The notes beneath the pieces were generated by a model. It was not told where the DNA came from. It was given only the letters and a program-made list of their open reading frames with translations, and ran no database searches. This document shows positions 30,557 through 38,963 of a DNA stretch of 64,000 nucleotides, in pieces. Both the position numbers and the translations under genes were made by a program. The first letter of the stretch is position 1, and every line of letters starts with the position of its first letter. The stretch lies in assembly GCF_025152575.1 (NCBI RefSeq), contig NZ_CP102293.1, positions 2,480,001 through 2,544,000 on the forward strand, read 5' to 3'. The stretch comes from Subdoligranulum variabile (GTDB lineage Bacteria; Bacillota; Clostridia; Oscillospirales; Ruminococcaceae).

Positions 30557-31492
30557 ATGGAAAACCTGATTTTCGGTGCCTTTGCCACACTGGACGGCTA
30601 CCGCGAAGGGGAGGGACAAAACCGTGGCAGAGTAGCATATGATCGCTGTACGGTAGTGGCTTTGTGCAGCGCCAAAGTACAGAACCCCAACTGTACGGTG
30701 GCGCTGGTGACCAATGCGCCGTTGCCCGAGCCCTATCTGGGGCAGCTGACGGCGGCGGGGGTGGAAGTCTGGGACTGCCCGTACGAAACCTACCGTGTCC
30801 CGGCGGATACCAACTGGGCGCTGGCCTACTATAAGCTCTGCGCCATGGAGTGGGTGCTGGCCCATCGGGATTTCGCCCGGGCGGCCATGTTGGACCTGGA
30901 CACCTACACCCAATACCCGTTGGACGATCTCTGGCGGGAGGCCGATGAGGCCGTGCTGCTGTATCAGACGCCCCACGCGGCCAGCCAGGGGATGGCACAG
31001 GCCATTTCCCGGATTTATGATGAAGTCTGCCCCGAAGGAGCACCTCATGTTTTGACCCACTTCGGTGGTGAACTGGTGGCGGGCAGCAAGGCACGGTTAC
31101 AAGTATTTCTGCAGCGGTGCTGTGACTATTTTGCTGAGCTGCAGGCGGCAGACATCACCCCCAGAGAAGGGGACGAAGCTATCTGGTGCGGTGCGGCCTA
31201 CCGGAGTCTGTTGGCCGGGGAGCCGGTGCGGGCGGCCAACGCCTATATTTTTCGATACTGGCTGGGCTGGCATTTTTATTTTGTCTGCACAAATTATATT
31301 TTGGATCCCGTTTGTGTTTTACATTTGCCCGGCGCTGCCAAGGAACGACAGCTTAAATTGATTTATAATCAGTATGTAAAAACGGGAAACTTTCCGTCAA
31401 TGGAGAAGATACGTAAAATTTGCTGTTTGCCTGCTGCACGTCCCCCATTTTTAAAAACCTTATGGGTATGGATTCTGGTTAAACTGAGCTAA
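30557..31492 (+). CDS. Putative glycosyltransferase with DxD motif
   Basis: This 311-residue protein resembles GT8/glycogenin-like folds only loosely. VALVTNAPLPEPYLGQL, then FARAAMLDLDTYTQYPLDDLWREAD near residue 115 carries a DxD-type metal motif, followed by THFGGELVAGSKARLQ and GDEAIWCGAAY. The substrate is unknown. The last 70 codons (31280-31490) are much more AT-rich than the rest and end in an aromatic, basic helix (PPFLKTLWVWILVKLS) that could touch the membrane. An AGAGGAGG RBS precedes ATG. The esterase gene follows after 22 bases. Confidence 0.6.
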   Translation: MENLIFGAFATLDGYREGEGQNRGRVAYDRCTVVALCSAKVQNPNCTVALVTNAPLPEPYLGQLTAAGVEVWDCPYETYRVPADTNWALAYYKLCAMEWVLAHRDFARAAMLDLDTYTQYPLDDLWREADEAVLLYQTPHAASQGMAQAISRIYDEVCPEGAPHVLTHFGGELVAGSKARLQVFLQRCCDYFAELQAADITPREGDEAIWCGAAYRSLLAGEPVRAANAYIFRYWLGWHFYFVCTNYILDPVCVLHLPGAAKERQLKLIYNQYVKTGNFPSMEKIRKICCLPAARPPFLKTLWVWILVKLS

Positions 31493-31514
31493 ATCGTGGT
31501 AAAAAGGAGAACCT

Positions 31515-32495
31515 ATGTCCCGACGCACCCCCAAAGACCTGACCCAACGGCTGGAAACCGTCATCAAGACCCTGATCCCCCAGCGCGGCCAGAGCGCCGA
31601 CGAGCTGGGGCCCATGATGCGTGCCATCAAGGCGGTGCACAGCGTTACCGACAATACCTCCACCTCCCCGGAGGACCTGGAACACCAACGGGCGGCCCAG
31701 GAGCTGTTCGGAAGACTGGTGGCGCCGTCCCTGGGCATCCGCAACGACGGCCTGACGGTGGGAGAGGTGCCCGCCGAGTGGGTCAGCCTGGAACACGGCC
31801 ATGACCGGCGCCATGCGGTGCTCTACTGCCATGGCGGCGGCTATACCTGCGGTCAGCTGGGGTATGCCCGGATCCTTGCCAGCAAGCTGGCGCTCTGTAC
31901 GGGGTTTGATGTGCTCTCCTTTGAGTACCGTCTGGCGCCCGAACACCGCTACCCGGCGGCGCTGCAGGACGCACTGGCCATGTGGGATTATATGATGTAT
32001 ATGGGCTACGGAGCCCGGGATGTCATCGTGGCGGGGGATTCCGCCGGCGGCAACCTGGCGCTGGAGCTCTGCCTCAAACTCAAGGCCCAGGGGCGGGCCC
32101 AGCCCCGGGGGCTGCTTCTGTTCAGCCCCTGGACCGACATGACGGCCGGCGGCAAGAGCTACCGCACCTGTAAGGATCTGGATCCCATGCTGACCCTGGA
32201 ATATGTGGAAGCGGTGCGGGCCGCCTATGCCGGACCCAATGCCGAATGGGCGGATCCGCGCTACAGCCCGCTTTTTGCCGACCTGCGCGGCATGCCGCCC
32301 GCTTTGATCCAGGTGGGAACCAATGAAATTCTGCGTTCCGACAGCGAACGGTTGGCCGAAGCCCTGCAAAAGGCCGGCGGATACGCCAAACTGGAAGTGT
32401 ACGAGGAGTGCTGGCATGTATTCCAGCAGATGCCCATTCACCGCGCCGAGGTGGCGATGGAGGCTGCCGGGCGGTTCGTACAGCGGCTGATGTGA
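31515..32495 (+). CDS. Alpha/beta hydrolase, hormone-sensitive-lipase family esterase
   Basis: This 326-residue esterase has the oxyanion motif YCHGGGYTCG near residue 105, FEYRLAPEHRYPAALQDA and the nucleophile elbow VAGDSAGGNLALELC near residue 177. The catalytic Asp/Glu region (PPALIQVGTNEILRSDSERL) and His (ECWHVFQQMP) near residue 300 complete the triad. It hydrolyses or transfers short acyl esters in the cytoplasm. It is followed by an acyltransferase-like and a DUF6320 gene in one operon, which suggests a lipid or ester product. Confidence 0.9.
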   Translation: MSRRTPKDLTQRLETVIKTLIPQRGQSADELGPMMRAIKAVHSVTDNTSTSPEDLEHQRAAQELFGRLVAPSLGIRNDGLTVGEVPAEWVSLEHGHDRRHAVLYCHGGGYTCGQLGYARILASKLALCTGFDVLSFEYRLAPEHRYPAALQDALAMWDYMMYMGYGARDVIVAGDSAGGNLALELCLKLKAQGRAQPRGLLLFSPWTDMTAGGKSYRTCKDLDPMLTLEYVEAVRAAYAGPNAEWADPRYSPLFADLRGMPPALIQVGTNEILRSDSERLAEALQKAGGYAKLEVYEECWHVFQQMPIHRAEVAMEAAGRFVQRLM

Positions 32496-32525
32496 CCGCT
32501 GTACGCCCAGAAAACGAGGAGTCCT

Positions 32526-33776
32526 ATGTCCCAAGCATGGTACAAAGTTGATAATGTGGCCAAGGTGTTTCTGGCCACCACCACCCGCCGCGATCCGCGG
32601 GTCTTCCGGATTTCCTGCACCCTGACGGAAGAGGTAGACCCGGATACCCTCAACGAGGCATTGCAACGCACGGCCCAGGAATGGCCGCAGTTTCAGGTCA
32701 CGCTGCACCGCGGTCTGTTCTGGCACTATTTTGAATCCACCGACCAGCTGCCGGTGGCCAAGCTGGAAAACAAGGAACCCTGTGCACCGCTCTATGTGCC
32801 GGAGCGCCGCAACCAGCTCATCTACCGGGTGAGCTACTTTGGCGCGCGGATCAACCTGGAGATGTTCCACGCCATGACCGACGGCAATGGCGGTTTTCTG
32901 TTTCTGAAATCCCTGGTGCGCAACTATCTGGTGCTGCGCCATCCCGGTACGCTGGAGAATGTGCCCACCCCCAACGGGGCCTCGGAGGCGGATCTGGCCC
33001 AGGACAGCTTCAAGAATTTCTATGAGGGGACCCGCCGCGCCAGTCCGGCCAAGCTGCCCAAGGCCTACCATCTGCGGGGAGCACGGCTGCCCTACGATCA
33101 GCTCCAGTATTTCGAGGGGCATCTCAGCGCCAAAGAGGTACTGTCCCGGGCCCGCACGCTGGGTGTGTCGCTGACGAGCTATCTCGGGGCCTCCCTGATG
33201 CTGGCCGTTTATGGGGAGATGGCCGCGATGGACCGCCGCAAACCCATTTCCATCAGCCTGCCTGTGAATCTGCGCAACTACTATCCCAGCGAGACGGCGC
33301 GCAATTTCTTCAATTCGGTGTATGTGAGCCATACCCTGACAGACGGCGACACGCTGGCTACGGTGGCGCCGGTATTTGACGCCAAACTCAAGGAGATCCT
33401 GCATCCCGAGAACATCAAAGCCCAGATGGATGAATACGAAAAACTGGAGCATATGCCGGGCATCCGCCCGGTGCCGCTGTTCATCAAGAACATGGCGGTG
33501 CGCTTTTTCACCCGGTTGGAGGACAAGCATGTCACGGCGGTGCTCTCCAACATGGGGCGGGTGGATGTGGCCGAAGAACTGCGGCCCTTTATCCGGCAAT
33601 TCGCAGCGTTCTCCAGCTGTGAAGGGCTGTTTACCTGCGTCTGCTCCTATGGAGATGACCTGGTGCTGGGGACGGCCTCGGCGCTGCGCAGCACCAACGT
33701 GCTGCGGCGATTCTACCGGGGGCTGGCCGCCGACGGCCTGCATGTGACGCTCTATGCAACGGAGGTGGAAAAGTGA
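32526..33776 (+). CDS. Alcohol acetyltransferase/condensation-like acyltransferase
   Basis: This 416-residue protein belongs to the BAHD/condensation/WS-DGAT-like CoA acyltransferase fold. The catalytic HxxxDG motif is FHAMTDGNGGFLF near residue 120. SYLGASLMLAVYGEMAAMDRRKPISISLPVNLRNYYP lies near residue 225, and VLSNMGRVDVAEELRPFIRQF near residue 340. It begins with YKVDNVAKVFLATTT. The substrate is unknown; a fatty or isoprenoid alcohol ester is plausible. It ends with a GTGA overlap into the DUF6320 gene. Confidence 0.82.
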   Translation: MSQAWYKVDNVAKVFLATTTRRDPRVFRISCTLTEEVDPDTLNEALQRTAQEWPQFQVTLHRGLFWHYFESTDQLPVAKLENKEPCAPLYVPERRNQLIYRVSYFGARINLEMFHAMTDGNGGFLFLKSLVRNYLVLRHPGTLENVPTPNGASEADLAQDSFKNFYEGTRRASPAKLPKAYHLRGARLPYDQLQYFEGHLSAKEVLSRARTLGVSLTSYLGASLMLAVYGEMAAMDRRKPISISLPVNLRNYYPSETARNFFNSVYVSHTLTDGDTLATVAPVFDAKLKEILHPENIKAQMDEYEKLEHMPGIRPVPLFIKNMAVRFFTRLEDKHVTAVLSNMGRVDVAEELRPFIRQFAAFSSCEGLFTCVCSYGDDLVLGTASALRSTNVLRRFYRGLAADGLHVTLYATEVEK

Positions 33777-34453
33777 AGACCTGTCCGCACTGTCATATCG
33801 AGATCGGCGGCAATGCCACCTACTGCCCGCTTTGCCAGAACCGCTTGTCCGGCCCCGATGAGGCCCCCTGGTGGCCCAAGATCACGCCCCAGGTGCGCCG
33901 GTTCAGTCTGCTGTTCAAGATCGTTGCCTTTGTGCTGCTGGCCGCCACGATGGTGGTTATGGCCATCGACTTTCTGCTGGTGCCGGAACCGCACCACCAC
34001 GAAAGCCTGCTGATGCTGGTCTGGGTGGTGGCGGCGCTGCTGGTACTGCGGGGGCTGCTGCGCCGCCGCTACAACGGGCCGCGGCAGGTGTTCTCGCTGC
34101 TGTTGCTGGTGTCGGCGCTGCTCATCTTCACCGACTGGTACAACGGCTATACCGGGTACAGCCTGGATATAGTCATCCCAATTCTCTGCAGCGTCACGCT
34201 GGTGTGCAATTTTATCTTTGCCTTCTGGCGCAGTCATTTCACCCAGAATGCGCTGGTGTATATGATCCTGAACATCGGTGTGGGCATCCTGCCCTATCTG
34301 CTGCTGCTCTTCCGGGTGGGGACGGGGCGTATCGATGCCCACAGCATCCCCTGGGTCATCTGCCTGATCATCAGCGCCGTGACCTGCCTGGGCCTGATCA
34401 TCTTCCAGGGGCGCAACCTGCGCAGCGAACTGGAAAAACGCCTGCATATGTAA
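33773..34453 (+). CDS. DUF6320 membrane protein with N-terminal zinc ribbon
   Basis: This 226-residue protein has a zinc ribbon at residues 1-25 (CPHCHIEIGGNATYCPLCQNRL). About six TM segments fill residues 43-215, and the tail is short and basic. The GTG start at 33773 overlaps the TGA of the acyltransferase gene (GTGA), with GGAGG upstream, so the two are co-translated. The family is seen in clostridial operons with an esterase and an acyltransferase. Its role (scaffold, flippase or sensor) is unknown. Confidence 0.82.
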   Translation: MKTCPHCHIEIGGNATYCPLCQNRLSGPDEAPWWPKITPQVRRFSLLFKIVAFVLLAATMVVMAIDFLLVPEPHHHESLLMLVWVVAALLVLRGLLRRRYNGPRQVFSLLLLVSALLIFTDWYNGYTGYSLDIVIPILCSVTLVCNFIFAFWRSHFTQNALVYMILNIGVGILPYLLLLFRVGTGRIDAHSIPWVICLIISAVTCLGLIIFQGRNLRSELEKRLHM

Positions 34454-34454
34454 A

Positions 34455-34488
34455 AAAACCTGTGCCTTGTCAGGCACAGGGATTTTTT
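34455..34488. terminator. Bidirectional terminator
   Basis: A CCTGTGCC/GGCACAGG stem (34459-34466 with 34473-34480) with A7 before and T7 after. It ends both the DUF6320 operon and the aromatic operon, whose last stop codon is at 34488. Confidence 0.9.
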
Positions 34489-35342
34489 TATCGCTTGTCG
34501 AAGGCTTCCCGTCGTTTGGTGGACAGGCGGAACATCTCCTCCAGCCCTTCCCGGTCATCCTCCACCAGCTTCTTGCGCATATCCAGCAGCGCATTGGTGA
34601 ACATGTCAATCTCCGAGATCAGGTTGTCCTTGTTCCACAGGAACAACTCTGCCCACATTTTGTCGTTGATCCGGGCGATCCGGGTCAGATCCCGGAAGGA
34701 ATCGCCGGTGTAGCAGGCCAGCTCCGAGTTGTCCGAAGCGCACATCAGACTCACGGCGATGGCGTGGCAGAGCTGGCTCACATAGCCGATCATGTGATCG
34801 TGCTCGGCGGGGGTCAGCTCACTGATGCGCTTGAAGCCCAGGGTTTCGGCCAGGTCGCGGCACCAGTCGATACCGGCCTGGGTATTGCGAACCGTGGGGG
34901 TGATGATGAAGTTGGCAGGGGCAAAATCCACCTCGGCACTGTGGGTGATGCCGCTGGTCTCCCGCCCGGCCATGGGATGGCTGGCGATGAACTCCACACC
35001 CTGGGGCAGCATCTCCTGGATCGGTTCCACCACGCCGCGCTTCACGCCGGACACGTCGGTCACCAGGGCGCCGGGCTGCAAGAGATCTCCGTAGGAACGG
35101 ATCCAGTCCAGCAGCACGGTGGGGTAGAGGCCGAAGATCACGCAGTCGGCCTCTTGCACCAGATCGGCGAAATCCGCGGTCTTTCCGGCACAGATATACT
35201 CGTGGCGCAGGGCATAGTCCAGCGTGGACTGGCTGTGGGTGATGCCGGTCACGCGGTAGCCTTTCTGGCTGAGCACCTGGGCGTATTTGCCGCCCAGCAG
35301 GCCCAGCCCCACGATCAGATAGGTTTTGCTTTTGTCCAACAT
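34488..35342 (-). CDS. tyrA: Prephenate dehydrogenase
   Basis: This 284-residue enzyme oxidises prephenate to 4-hydroxyphenylpyruvate for tyrosine. The Rossmann start is TYLIVGLGLLGGKYAQVLSQKGY. VTDVSGVKRGVVEPI and the catalytic-His segment FIASHPMAGRETSG lie near residues 95-130. LTPAEHDHMIGYVSQLCHAIA follows. It has no fused chorismate mutase or ACT domain. The start is uncertain: ATG 35342, GTG 35351 and TTG 35357 are all in frame and no strong RBS is visible. It is last in the pheA-to-tyrA operon. Confidence 0.9.
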   Translation of the reverse strand: MLDKSKTYLIVGLGLLGGKYAQVLSQKGYRVTGITHSQSTLDYALRHEYICAGKTADFADLVQEADCVIFGLYPTVLLDWIRSYGDLLQPGALVTDVSGVKRGVVEPIQEMLPQGVEFIASHPMAGRETSGITHSAEVDFAPANFIITPTVRNTQAGIDWCRDLAETLGFKRISELTPAEHDHMIGYVSQLCHAIAVSLMCASDNSELACYTGDSFRDLTRIARINDKMWAELFLWNKDNLISEIDMFTNALLDMRKKLVEDDREGLEEMFRLSTKRREAFDKR

Positions 35343-35360
35343 AGTACTCACGCCCAAACT

Positions 35361-36650
35361 TTAGTCAAATTCCACTTTGGCCCCCAGGGAGCGCAGGGTA
35401 TCCCAGAAAGCGGGCCAGCTTTTGTTTACCGCCTCGGCGCCGGAGATCAGTGCCGGCAGGCCGGAGCCGCAGGCAGCCACGGCCAGTGCCATGACGATGC
35501 GATGATCGTTGTGGCCGGACAGAGGTGCGTTGGGGGCGTGCAGCGCCACACCGGTGATGTGCACCTCGTCGCCGTCCACCTCAATGCGGGCCCCCATCTT
35601 TTTCAGCTCGGTCTGCATGGCCTCGATGCGGTCGGATTCCTTCAGCCGCAGCCGCCCCGCATTGTGGATGACGGTCTCGCCGCTGCAGAAACAACCCAGC
35701 GTAAAGAGCACCGGTCCCAGGTCAGGACAGTCAGCCAGGTCGATCTCGGTGGCGCGCAGCAGGCTGCGGGAGAACTTGTATCCGCCCTCCACGGCCTTGA
35801 ACTTGCCGCCGCAGCGCTGCAAAATCTCCAGAATGACCTTGTCGCCCTGCTGGCTGGCCGGGTTGAGTCCGGTCACCGAAATGCCGCCGATCACGCAGCC
35901 CAGCACAGCCAGGAACGCGGCCTGGCTGTAGTCGCCCTCCACGGCAAAGTCGCTGGCGATGTAGCGCTGGGGCGCCGGAATGCGGTAGAGCACGCTGCCG
36001 TTCTTCCGCGCCCGGGAGGCCACCTTGATGCCGAACTGCTGCATGGCCGCGATGGTCAGATCCACGTAGGAACGGCTCTCATAGGGGGCCAATACCTCAA
36101 TGGTGCTCTCCGACTCCATCAGCGGGGTGGCAAACAGCAGGCCGCTGATGAACTGGCTGGATACATCCCCCGGCAGGGTGAAACCACCGGGCCGCAGCCG
36201 CCCGAAAATCGTGATGCCGTCGTGGGCCTGCTCAAACCGCAGCCCCTGGCGGTCAAACAGCATCTGGTAGACTGCCTGGGGCCGGTCAAACAGACGCCCG
36301 TTGCCGGTAAAACGGACTTTTTGGGCAGTCAGGCTGAACAGCGGGATCATGAACCGCAGAGTGGAGCCGCTCTCGTTGCAGAAGACCGGCCGCGTCACCG
36401 TGACAAAGCCGCTGGCGTTGCCCCGCCCGGTGATGGTCAGGGAATCCGGCTCCTCCTGGATCTTGGCGCCCAGCTGGGCGGCTGCTCCCAGGGTGGCCCG
36501 GATGTCCTGGCTGTATTCGATGTTGGTAATGTGGCTCACGCCGTCGGCCAGCGCCGCGCAGAGCACCGCCCTATGGGCTGCGCTTTTACTGGGCGGCACG
36601 GTGGCCGAACCGCTCAGGCGGCTGACGTACAGACGGGCATCCACGCTCAC
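35361..36650 (-). CDS. aroA: EPSP synthase (3-phosphoshikimate 1-carboxyvinyltransferase)
   Basis: This 429-residue enzyme condenses shikimate 3-phosphate with PEP. SATVPPSKSAAHRAVLCAALADG is near the N-terminus, FCNESGSTLRFMIPLFSL near residue 85, and the C-terminal LRLKESDRIEAMQTELKKMGA and DHRIVMALAVAACGS follow. The GTG at 36650 overlaps the aroF TGA (GTGA); no other start fits. FNESGST-type motifs place it close to the clostridial class of the enzyme. Glyphosate class was not determined. Confidence 0.94.
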   Translation of the reverse strand: MSVDARLYVSRLSGSATVPPSKSAAHRAVLCAALADGVSHITNIEYSQDIRATLGAAAQLGAKIQEEPDSLTITGRGNASGFVTVTRPVFCNESGSTLRFMIPLFSLTAQKVRFTGNGRLFDRPQAVYQMLFDRQGLRFEQAHDGITIFGRLRPGGFTLPGDVSSQFISGLLFATPLMESESTIEVLAPYESRSYVDLTIAAMQQFGIKVASRARKNGSVLYRIPAPQRYIASDFAVEGDYSQAAFLAVLGCVIGGISVTGLNPASQQGDKVILEILQRCGGKFKAVEGGYKFSRSLLRATEIDLADCPDLGPVLFTLGCFCSGETVIHNAGRLRLKESDRIEAMQTELKKMGARIEVDGDEVHITGVALHAPNAPLSGHNDHRIVMALAVAACGSGLPALISGAEAVNKSWPAFWDTLRSLGAKVEFD

Positions 36651-37663
36651 ATCTCCCGGCCGATGGCCGCGGCCACCTTGCGGCACATGGCGATGGTTTC
36701 GGCAAATTTGTCGGGTTTCAGGCACTGGGCACCGTCGCTCCAGGCGCACTGTGGATTGTCATGTACCTCGATCTCCAGACCGTCGGCACCGGCCGCCACG
36801 GCGGCGATGGCCATGCTCTCCACATACTTGTAGTCACCAGTGGCATGGCTGGGATCCACGATGATGGGCAGATGGGTTTTCTCCTTCACCACCGGCACCG
36901 CCGACAGATCCAGCGTGTTGCGGGTGGCGCGCTCGAAGGTGCGGATGCCGCGCTCGCAGAGGATGACGTTCTCGTTGCCGCCGGCCATGATGTACTCGGC
37001 GGACATGATCCACTCCTCGATGGTATTGGCCAGGCCGCGCTTGAGCAGCACCGGTTTGTGCATCTTGCCCACGGCCTTCAGCAGCTGGAAGTTCTGCATG
37101 TTGCGTGCGCCGATCTGCACCACATCCACGTACTCCTCGAACTCGTCAATGTGGGCCTCGTCCATCAGCTCGCTGACGATGGGCAGACCGGTGGCTTCCC
37201 GGGCCTTGACCAGGTCCAGAATGCCTTCGGTGCCCAGACCCTGGAAGGAGTACGGGCTGGTGCGGGGCTTGTAGGCGCCGCCGCGCAGGAAGTTGGCACC
37301 GCCCGCCTTGACGAGCTTGGCCATCTTGATCATATGCTCCTCGCCTTCCACGCTGCAGGGACCGGCCATGACGGCGATAGGAGATTGGCCGCCAATCTTG
37401 GTGCCGTTGACGTCAATGATGGTGTCCTCGGGATGGAACAGGCGGTTGGCCCGCTTGTAGGGGGCCGAAACACGGGTGACGTTCTCGACCCAGGGATTGG
37501 CCAGCACGTCCTTTTCGGCGATCTTGGTGGTATCGCCCACCAGACCAAAGACGTTATAGTCGGTGCCGCGGATCAGCGTGACCGAAAGTCCCTGCTTCTC
37601 AAAACTGTCAATAATGCGGTCCAGTTCCGCCTGCGGCGTACCCTTTTTGGTGGAAATAATCAT
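36647..37663 (-). CDS. aroF: DAHP synthase (3-deoxy-7-phosphoheptulonate synthase)
   Basis: This 338-residue enzyme catalyses the first shikimate-pathway step (PEP plus erythrose 4-phosphate). An N-terminal ferredoxin-like regulatory domain (residues 1-70) precedes the barrel. VMAGPCSVEGEEHMIKMAKLVKAGG is near residue 98, LRGGAYKPRTSPYSFQGLG follows, and the metal/substrate motifs are IIVDPSHATGDYKYV and GLEIEVHDNPQCAWSDGAQ. It is the type I-beta (AroG/KDO8P-like) form, usual in Firmicutes. It sits late in the operon, out of pathway order. Confidence 0.95.
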   Translation of the reverse strand: MIISTKKGTPQAELDRIIDSFEKQGLSVTLIRGTDYNVFGLVGDTTKIAEKDVLANPWVENVTRVSAPYKRANRLFHPEDTIIDVNGTKIGGQSPIAVMAGPCSVEGEEHMIKMAKLVKAGGANFLRGGAYKPRTSPYSFQGLGTEGILDLVKAREATGLPIVSELMDEAHIDEFEEYVDVVQIGARNMQNFQLLKAVGKMHKPVLLKRGLANTIEEWIMSAEYIMAGGNENVILCERGIRTFERATRNTLDLSAVPVVKEKTHLPIIVDPSHATGDYKYVESMAIAAVAAGADGLEIEVHDNPQCAWSDGAQCLKPDKFAETIAMCRKVAAAIGREM

Positions 37664-37697
37664 GAAGGAAACCTCTTTCTCACAAATTTATACAACA

Positions 37698-38957
37698 TCA
37701 CAGTGCAATATCCGATTCAAACAACCGTACGGCAGCCTCGACGGTGTTCGTCAGCGGGCCGGAATTGTCCAGCACCGCGTGGGACGCAGCACGGTAGAGC
37801 GGCGTGCGCTCGGCCTGCAGCTGCTTGAGGGCGGCACCGCCTTTGGACAGCGGCCGTCCGCTGGTGGCCAGTTTGCCCAGCGGACGCTGGACCCACAGCA
37901 CGCAGCCGTTCTGACGCATGGCGTGAACGTTGGCGGGCGTCTTGATGACGCCGCCGCCGCAGGCGATGACCTGCCCGGTGCCTTTGGCGATGTCGGCCAG
38001 GATCTCCGCCTCGTAGCGGCGGAAGGCATCCTCTCCCTCATGGGCGAAGATGTCGGGAATGTTGTTGCCGGTACGGCGCTCGATTTCCTCGTCCAGGTCT
38101 ACTAAGGTCTTGTTCAGCCGTTTGGCCAGGGCGGCGCCCACCGTGGATTTACCGCATCCCGGCATACCGATCAGCGAAATGTTGGCAAGCTGATGCTGCA
38201 GCCGGCGGCTGGCGGTGGGAATCACGCTGTCCACGGCGTAGAACCGGCCGGTAAAGTGCTGGGCGGCGTAGACCGCCTGGGCTACCAGCATCTCAAAGCC
38301 ACCGGCGGTCTTGATGCCGTGTTCCTCGGCCCGTAGCAGCAGTTCGGTGCGGAACGGGTTGTAGATGACGTCCAGCACCGCTTCCAGGGCGGGGAAAGCC
38401 GTGGGATCCAGCATGCACTGCCCCACGTTGGGGTACATGCCGCAAGGGGTGGTGTTGATGATGATCTGCACATCCCGCCGGCGCATGGCCTCGTTGTAGG
38501 TCAGGGCACCGTATTTTCCGGTACGGCTGGCGGACAGGATCGTTCGGGCACCCTCATCACGGCAGACTGCTTCCACTGTGGAATGGGTGCCGCCGGTGCC
38601 GAGGATCAGCACGGTCTTGTCGGCAAAATCCACGCCGTGTACCCGGGCCAGATAGGAAAATCCGGCGTAATCGGTATTGTAACCGTAGAGCTTGCCGTCC
38701 CGGTTGACGATGGTGTTGATCGCTCCGATGGATTTGGCCTTGGGGTCGATCACATCGCAGTAGGGGATGACAAGCTGCTTGTAGGGAATCGTCACATTGA
38801 TGGCGGAAAAAGCGCGCTTCTCCATAAAGGCGCGGGCTTCGGCCTCCGTAGGCAGCGGCATCAGCTCATACTGGTATCCGGCCAGCTGCTCGTGGATGAT
38901 TTTGGAATAGCTGTGCCCCAGCTTGGCACCAATCAGACCATACAACTTGTGTTCCAT
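37698..38957 (-). CDS. aroEK: Shikimate dehydrogenase-shikimate kinase fusion
   Basis: This 419-residue protein combines two pathway enzymes. AroE covers residues 1-245: LIGAKLGHSYSKIIHEQLAGY, NVTIPYKQLVI, GYNTDYAGF, and VLILGTGGTHSTVEAV as NADPH loop. AroK covers about 255-419: ISLIGMPGCGKSTVGAALAKRL (Walker A), DLDEEIERR, FRRYEAEIL, and ACGGGVI. All catalytic motifs of both halves are visible, so both should be active. Fusion would channel shikimate to its phosphate. aroC starts seven bases upstream on the same strand. Confidence 0.95.
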   Translation of the reverse strand: MEHKLYGLIGAKLGHSYSKIIHEQLAGYQYELMPLPTEAEARAFMEKRAFSAINVTIPYKQLVIPYCDVIDPKAKSIGAINTIVNRDGKLYGYNTDYAGFSYLARVHGVDFADKTVLILGTGGTHSTVEAVCRDEGARTILSASRTGKYGALTYNEAMRRRDVQIIINTTPCGMYPNVGQCMLDPTAFPALEAVLDVIYNPFRTELLLRAEEHGIKTAGGFEMLVAQAVYAAQHFTGRFYAVDSVIPTASRRLQHQLANISLIGMPGCGKSTVGAALAKRLNKTLVDLDEEIERRTGNNIPDIFAHEGEDAFRRYEAEILADIAKGTGQVIACGGGVIKTPANVHAMRQNGCVLWVQRPLGKLATSGRPLSKGGAALKQLQAERTPLYRAASHAVLDNSGPLTNTVEAAVRLFESDIAL

Positions 38958-38963
38958 AGCGGT

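Noticed and set aside
31479..33743. A 754-codon leftward open frame
   Set aside because: It is antisense to the esterase and acyltransferase genes, with no RBS and His/Gln/Gly-rich composition.
34467..36833. A 788-codon rightward open frame
   Set aside because: It is antisense to tyrA and aroA; the composition is typical of a shadow frame.
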